Source: an uncultured Collinsella sp.
GTDB lineage: Bacteria > Actinomycetota > Coriobacteriia > Coriobacteriales > Coriobacteriaceae
NCBI GenBank assembly: GCA_900550825.1
Contig: URTZ01000074.1
Coordinates: 1 to 9,213 of the forward strand
Reading direction: 5' to 3'
Length of the DNA: 9,213 bases
Of the stretch, positions 6,515 to 9,213 are shown piece after piece. The translations under genes and the position numbers were made by a program. How positions within the stretch are numbered: position 1 is the stretch's first letter; the number at the start of each line of letters is the position of its first letter. The notes below the pieces were generated by a model. It made no database searches. It was not told the origin of the DNA and worked only from the letters and a program-made list of their open reading frames with translations.

Positions 6515-6540
6515 AAACCGCGCATCCCCCTTCGCGGCTT
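6515..6540 (-). other. Intercistronic hairpin between IIB and IIC
   Basis: CCGCG at 6518-6522 pairs with CGCGG at 6533-6537. The stem extends to 8 bp in minus-strand RNA (AAGCCGCG with CGCGGTTT, one G-U) around a 10-base loop. Only three U residues follow, so it is unlikely to be a full terminator. It may set relative IIB and IIC levels by processing or by protecting an mRNA end. Confidence 0.45.
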
Positions 6541-6553
6541 AGCGTCAATTCGA

Positions 6554-7018
6554 CTAGAGCGCGAGAGCCTCTGGGTTATCCTGCGGCGTCAGCTGAATGA
6601 CGATTGGAAGATTATCGGCCTTAAGTTTGGCAAACGCGTCAAGGTCCCCCTGGTCGCAACTAATGTTGCGAGACAGCTTCTTGACCGGCTCCATGGTCGT
6701 CATATTACCGACAATAAGCTGCTCGAGCTTAACGCCTTGCTCCAAAAGTCGAACGTAGACCTCGGGCTTTTTTGCAACAATAAAGAGACGTTGTGCATCA
6801 TATTTGCCAGCAGTGATGTTGGCAGCGGCCTTGTCGACAGGAAGCACAGACAACTTCACCGTTGCCGGGCAAGCCATGCGAAGAACCTGCTTTTGGGTAG
6901 CGTCTTGCGATACCTCGTCGTCGACTACCATGAAGCGGCTTACCTGACGGGCGTTAGACCAGAGGTTTGCCACCTGTCCGTGAATCAAGCGAAAGTCGAT
7001 TCGTGCGCCTACAATCAT
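6554..7018 (-). CDS. PTS mannose/sorbose/GalNAc-family IIB component
   Basis: The 154-residue cytoplasmic protein takes phosphate from IIA and transfers it to the incoming sugar. The phosphorylation site is His13 in the family motif RIDFRLIHGQVANLW (6-20). Later landmarks are FMVVDDEVSQDATQKQVLRM (29-48) and RLFIVAKKPEVYVRLLEQG (77-95). The start ATG at 7018 lies 2 bases after the GH35 stop codon, and its AAGGAG (7029-7034) sits inside the end of the GH35 gene, so the two are probably translationally coupled. That tight link is the best evidence that the GH35 enzyme acts on what this PTS delivers. IIC follows after 93 bases. Confidence 0.94.
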   Translation of the reverse strand: MIVGARIDFRLIHGQVANLWSNARQVSRFMVVDDEVSQDATQKQVLRMACPATVKLSVLPVDKAAANITAGKYDAQRLFIVAKKPEVYVRLLEQGVKLEQLIVGNMTTMEPVKKLSRNISCDQGDLDAFAKLKADNLPIVIQLTPQDNPEALAL

Positions 7019-7020
7019 TT

Positions 7021-8817
7021 CTACTCAACTCCTTCTTGTTCAAGTGTACGAATAACGGGCTCAGAGCGAAGGGAGATATTCGCACCGTAAACGCCCTCTG
7101 TTTCGAACATAACGAGCTCATTGGTACCGGGGTGTAATAAACCGTGCGGAACATAGAGCGTCATGATGGGACCCTTATCCCAAAAACGCCCGACATTCGT
7201 TCCGTTAATGAATGCCACGCCCTTTCCAAAACCCGTAGTGTCGATAAAGGTATCAGCCGGCTCAGATATATCAAACTTTGCGCGATAAAAGGAAGGTTGC
7301 CCCTCTACCCAGCCGGCGGAATAATCAAGATTATCGATGTTATCGAGTGGCAGACAACGCATCTCCCAACCGGTAACAAAGTGAAGATCAACGCAAACTC
7401 CTGTCCTAATGCCCTTATGCTGCGTATCGGCGAGCAACTTGTGACCATAATTGACGCGACCCATATCCTCGGTCAGAACATCCAGGCGGTTTTGTTCACA
7501 GGGAAGAACGCAGTGAATATCTTCCCCGATGTGCTCCTGATACTGCGTCGCCACTTTGTCACCGTTCACAAACACCTGTGCACGGTCGCGGGCGTCAATA
7601 ACCCGAATACGTTCTTCATCTGCACGGTCACGCTCGACAGTCGTGGTATATAACGTATATCCATACGACTGACCCATCTCTTCCATGGGCATAGGATATT
7701 GGGCTTCAATCGGCTCCGAAAGAATATCGAGCACATTAAAGAGACTTACGCGCTCACTCACCGAAATATCGGGCATGGAAAACGTCTTTTTTGTTAACGG
7801 CTTGCTTTGCGCGATATCGGGATACAGCTCGTGAACTGTCCTTTGAATTGCGAAGTATTTCTCGGTCGGGTTGCCCTGTTCGTCCAATGGAGCATCGTAG
7901 TCATATGATGTCACCTGGTGCAGGTCATGCGTATGGCGTGCAGAACATCCGTTCATAAATCCAAAGTTGGTGCCTCCATGAAACATGTAGAGGTTTAAAG
8001 ATCCACCAAGCTCGAGCACCTCGCGAACGCAAGAGGCAAGATCTTCGGGATCGCGTCTGACGACGTTCTCCCCATAGCGATTGAACCAGCCGTCCCACAA
8101 CTCCATGCACATAAGAGGCCATTGTTTTCCATGCTCCTTGTGAAAAGCAGAAAGAGCCTCAAAGTTCTCCTTTGCATGAGAACCAAAGTTGCCGGTGCAC
8201 AACACATCATCGTCAATGAGCGTACCGGCACGAAGACACCCACGCCACGGGCCATCGGAAGTACAAAGGGGCACGGAAACCCCACGCTCGACCATAAGGC
8301 GACGAATCGCACGAAGATAGTCCTTATCCTCGCAATATGATCCATACTCGTTTTCAACCTGCATCATGATGATGTTTCCGCCCTTGTCAATCTGACGCGG
8401 GACGAGTATCGGCATGAGATGGTCGTAGTAATGCGCAACGTGAGCAAGAAACTTGGGGTCGCTGCTACGCGGTCTCATATCATGTTGGCGCAGCAGCCAT
8501 GCTGGCATGCCGCCAAATTCCCATTCTGCGCAAATAAACGGAGAAGGCCGAACAATTGCATACAGACCGAGTGACGCCGCCTCATCAAGAAATGCCGCCA
8601 AATCAATTGAACCAGAAAAATCGAAGACGCCAGGCTTTGGCTCATGAAGATTCCACGGTACATACGTTTCGACCGTATTAAACCCAAGAGCCTTAAGGTT
8701 ATAGAGCGAGTGGTGCCAGTCGCTCGGATGAACACGCATATAGTGAATCGCCCCCGACAAGATGGTGAACGGCTCATCATCGAGTAGGAATTGATTGGTG
8801 ATCTTAAACGAATGCAT
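7021..8817 (-). CDS. bgaC: GH35 beta-galactosidase, BgaC/GnbG type, cytoplasmic
   Basis: The 598-residue protein is a glycoside hydrolase family 35 enzyme close in length to pneumococcal BgaC. The N-terminal catalytic barrel (about 1-330) includes LSGAIHYMRVHPSDW (20-34), the acid/base Glu157 in QVENEYGSY and the nucleophile Glu239 in MELWDGWFNRYGE. C-terminal beta-sandwich domains end with GFGKGVAFINGTNVGRFWDK (529-548). As I recall, BgaC specificity for Gal-beta-1,3-HexNAc depends on Trp240, Trp243 and Tyr455; Trp241, Trp244 and Tyr457 occupy matching places here. There is no signal peptide, so it acts in the cytoplasm on imported disaccharide, possibly the 6-phosphorylated form as reported for L. 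casei GnbG. The ATG at 8817 has GGGAG 4 bases upstream, a slightly short spacing. It is the first gene of the operon and abuts IIB. It is not a GH2 or GH42 enzyme. Confidence 0.95.
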   Translation of the reverse strand: MHSFKITNQFLLDDEPFTILSGAIHYMRVHPSDWHHSLYNLKALGFNTVETYVPWNLHEPKPGVFDFSGSIDLAAFLDEAASLGLYAIVRPSPFICAEWEFGGMPAWLLRQHDMRPRSSDPKFLAHVAHYYDHLMPILVPRQIDKGGNIIMMQVENEYGSYCEDKDYLRAIRRLMVERGVSVPLCTSDGPWRGCLRAGTLIDDDVLCTGNFGSHAKENFEALSAFHKEHGKQWPLMCMELWDGWFNRYGENVVRRDPEDLASCVREVLELGGSLNLYMFHGGTNFGFMNGCSARHTHDLHQVTSYDYDAPLDEQGNPTEKYFAIQRTVHELYPDIAQSKPLTKKTFSMPDISVSERVSLFNVLDILSEPIEAQYPMPMEEMGQSYGYTLYTTTVERDRADEERIRVIDARDRAQVFVNGDKVATQYQEHIGEDIHCVLPCEQNRLDVLTEDMGRVNYGHKLLADTQHKGIRTGVCVDLHFVTGWEMRCLPLDNIDNLDYSAGWVEGQPSFYRAKFDISEPADTFIDTTGFGKGVAFINGTNVGRFWDKGPIMTLYVPHGLLHPGTNELVMFETEGVYGANISLRSEPVIRTLEQEGVE

Positions 8818-9025
8818 GCTACTCCCGATCTTCGTGCTCTACGACGCGGATGCCGGTTCCCCGACCCTCAGCTAAACGCCTTGCCTATTATGGACGCATT
8901 GACGCAATTATGTAGTCAGAATCTGAAGTGGTCCGTAAACGGTAGCCAAATGACGATGAACGGCTTTAATGAACAAAATATAAACCCACTGGTAAATTAC
9001 TTTTTTACTATAGATTTCTAGCGAT
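8818..9025 (-). promoter_or_regulatory. Long untranslated leader of the GH35-PTS operon
   Basis: About 200 bases lie between the probable promoter and the GH35 start codon, with no credible gene on either strand. It contains an imperfect tandem repeat GACGCATT-GACGCAAT at 8893-8908 and a palindrome-like TGGTAAATTAC at 8990-9000. I could not identify a known riboswitch or a clear terminator/antiterminator pair in it. Confidence 0.4.
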
Positions 9026-9053
9026 TCTATATTTGAAAGGTGGTATGTACCAG
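9026..9053 (-). promoter_or_regulatory. Candidate promoter of the GH35-PTS operon
   Basis: On the minus strand TATAGA (9026-9031) is a plausible -10, with the weak -35 CTGGTA (9048-9053) after a 16-base spacer. The -35 falls within the inverted repeat at 9041-9052, a layout that suits repression. The poor -35 match and other A+T-rich alternatives nearby keep confidence low. Confidence 0.3.
9041..9052. promoter_or_regulatory. Candidate GntR/HutC-type operator
   Basis: TGGTATGTACCA is a 5-bp inverted repeat (TGGTA/TACCA) with a 2-base centre. It resembles the TGGTnTAnACCA style of site bound by HutC-subfamily GntR regulators such as NagR and DasR. It lies upstream of the first gene of the operon, and a regulator of that subfamily is encoded in the same locus. 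Confidence 0.5.
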
Positions 9054-9213
9054 CTATCCACTATTTCATACTAGTTACATTATGCTTCAATCGCATTTCT
9101 TCAAATGCTTATCTACTTTGTTGTTGCCGATTTGAGTGCGCGTGCGCCAACCCAAGCATCGTCACGGCTTCAGTTCCCCTATTCATAAACATAAAACCCC
9201 GCCAAACGTGATT
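9054..9213. other. Intergenic region to the window edge
   Basis: No gene is supported here on either strand. The segment is A+T-rich up to about 9120. Near the edge the minus strand reads GGCGGGGTTTTATG (about 9192-9205), which could be the right arm and T-run of a terminator belonging to a gene to the right of the window. The matching arm is not visible. Confidence 0.35.

Noticed and set aside
8791..9021. Plus-strand open frame of 76 residues upstream of the GH35 gene
   Set aside because: It starts inside the GH35 coding region, has no recognisable motif, and covers the operon leader.
9035..9071. Possible leader peptide on the plus strand: GAAAGGTGG followed by ATG at 9045 and a stop after nine codons
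   Set aside because: The ATG lies in the inverted repeat at 9041-9052 and no plus-strand gene follows within the window. It is most simply a chance match.
1..9213. CRISPR arrays, insertion sequences, tRNA or rRNA genes
   Set aside because: No regularly spaced repeats, transposase motifs, terminal inverted repeats or tRNA-like folds were seen in the few noncoding gaps.

Overview
This 9.2 kb window holds one sugar-utilisation locus with all nine genes on the minus strand, so transcription runs from right to left. The gene set, the G+C-rich codon use of several genes, and the close pairing of a GH35 beta-galactosidase with a mannose/N-acetylgalactosamine-family phosphotransferase system (PTS) suggest a gut Actinobacterium of the Coriobacteriia, such as a Collinsella-like organism. 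That placement comes from recognition and was not tested by any search.

Layout in transcription order: a roughly 400-base leader with a probable operator and promoter (8818-9213); a cytoplasmic GH35 beta-galactosidase of the BgaC/GnbG type (7021-8817); PTS IIB (6554-7018), IIC (5573-6460) and IID (4744-5583); a strong intrinsic terminator (4638-4701); an unrecognised membrane-anchored, TPR-like protein (3932-4555); PTS IIA (3422-3850); a GntR/HutC-family regulator (2600-3334); a promoter and an AgaS-type SIS-domain deaminase/isomerase (1322-2488); a second strong terminator (1261-1303); and a NagA/AgaA-type N-acetylhexosamine-6-phosphate deacetylase (36-1205).

The inventory (regulator, SIS enzyme, deacetylase, GH35, PTS B-C-D-A) is the same set as the gnb cluster for galacto-N-biose/lacto-N-biose/GalNAc use described in Lactobacillus casei, and it resembles the bgaC-PTS-agaS locus of Streptococcus pneumoniae. 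The inferred route is: the PTS imports and phosphorylates a Gal-beta-1,3-HexNAc disaccharide (mucin core 1 or type-1 milk glycan unit) or free GalNAc; the GH35 enzyme releases galactose inside the cell; the deacetylase yields hexosamine 6-phosphate and acetate; and AgaS deaminates and isomerises it to tagatose 6-phosphate. The later tagatose-phosphate kinase and aldolase and the galactose pathway are not in the window.

The least ordinary points are the unrecognised membrane-anchored TPR-like gene inside the PTS gene set, the terminators that split the pathway into several transcription units and separate IIA from IIB-IIC-IID, a sharp difference in base composition between genes, and an inverted repeat upstream of the GH35 gene that looks like the GntR operator. 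No RNA gene, mobile element, CRISPR array or credible plus-strand gene was seen.
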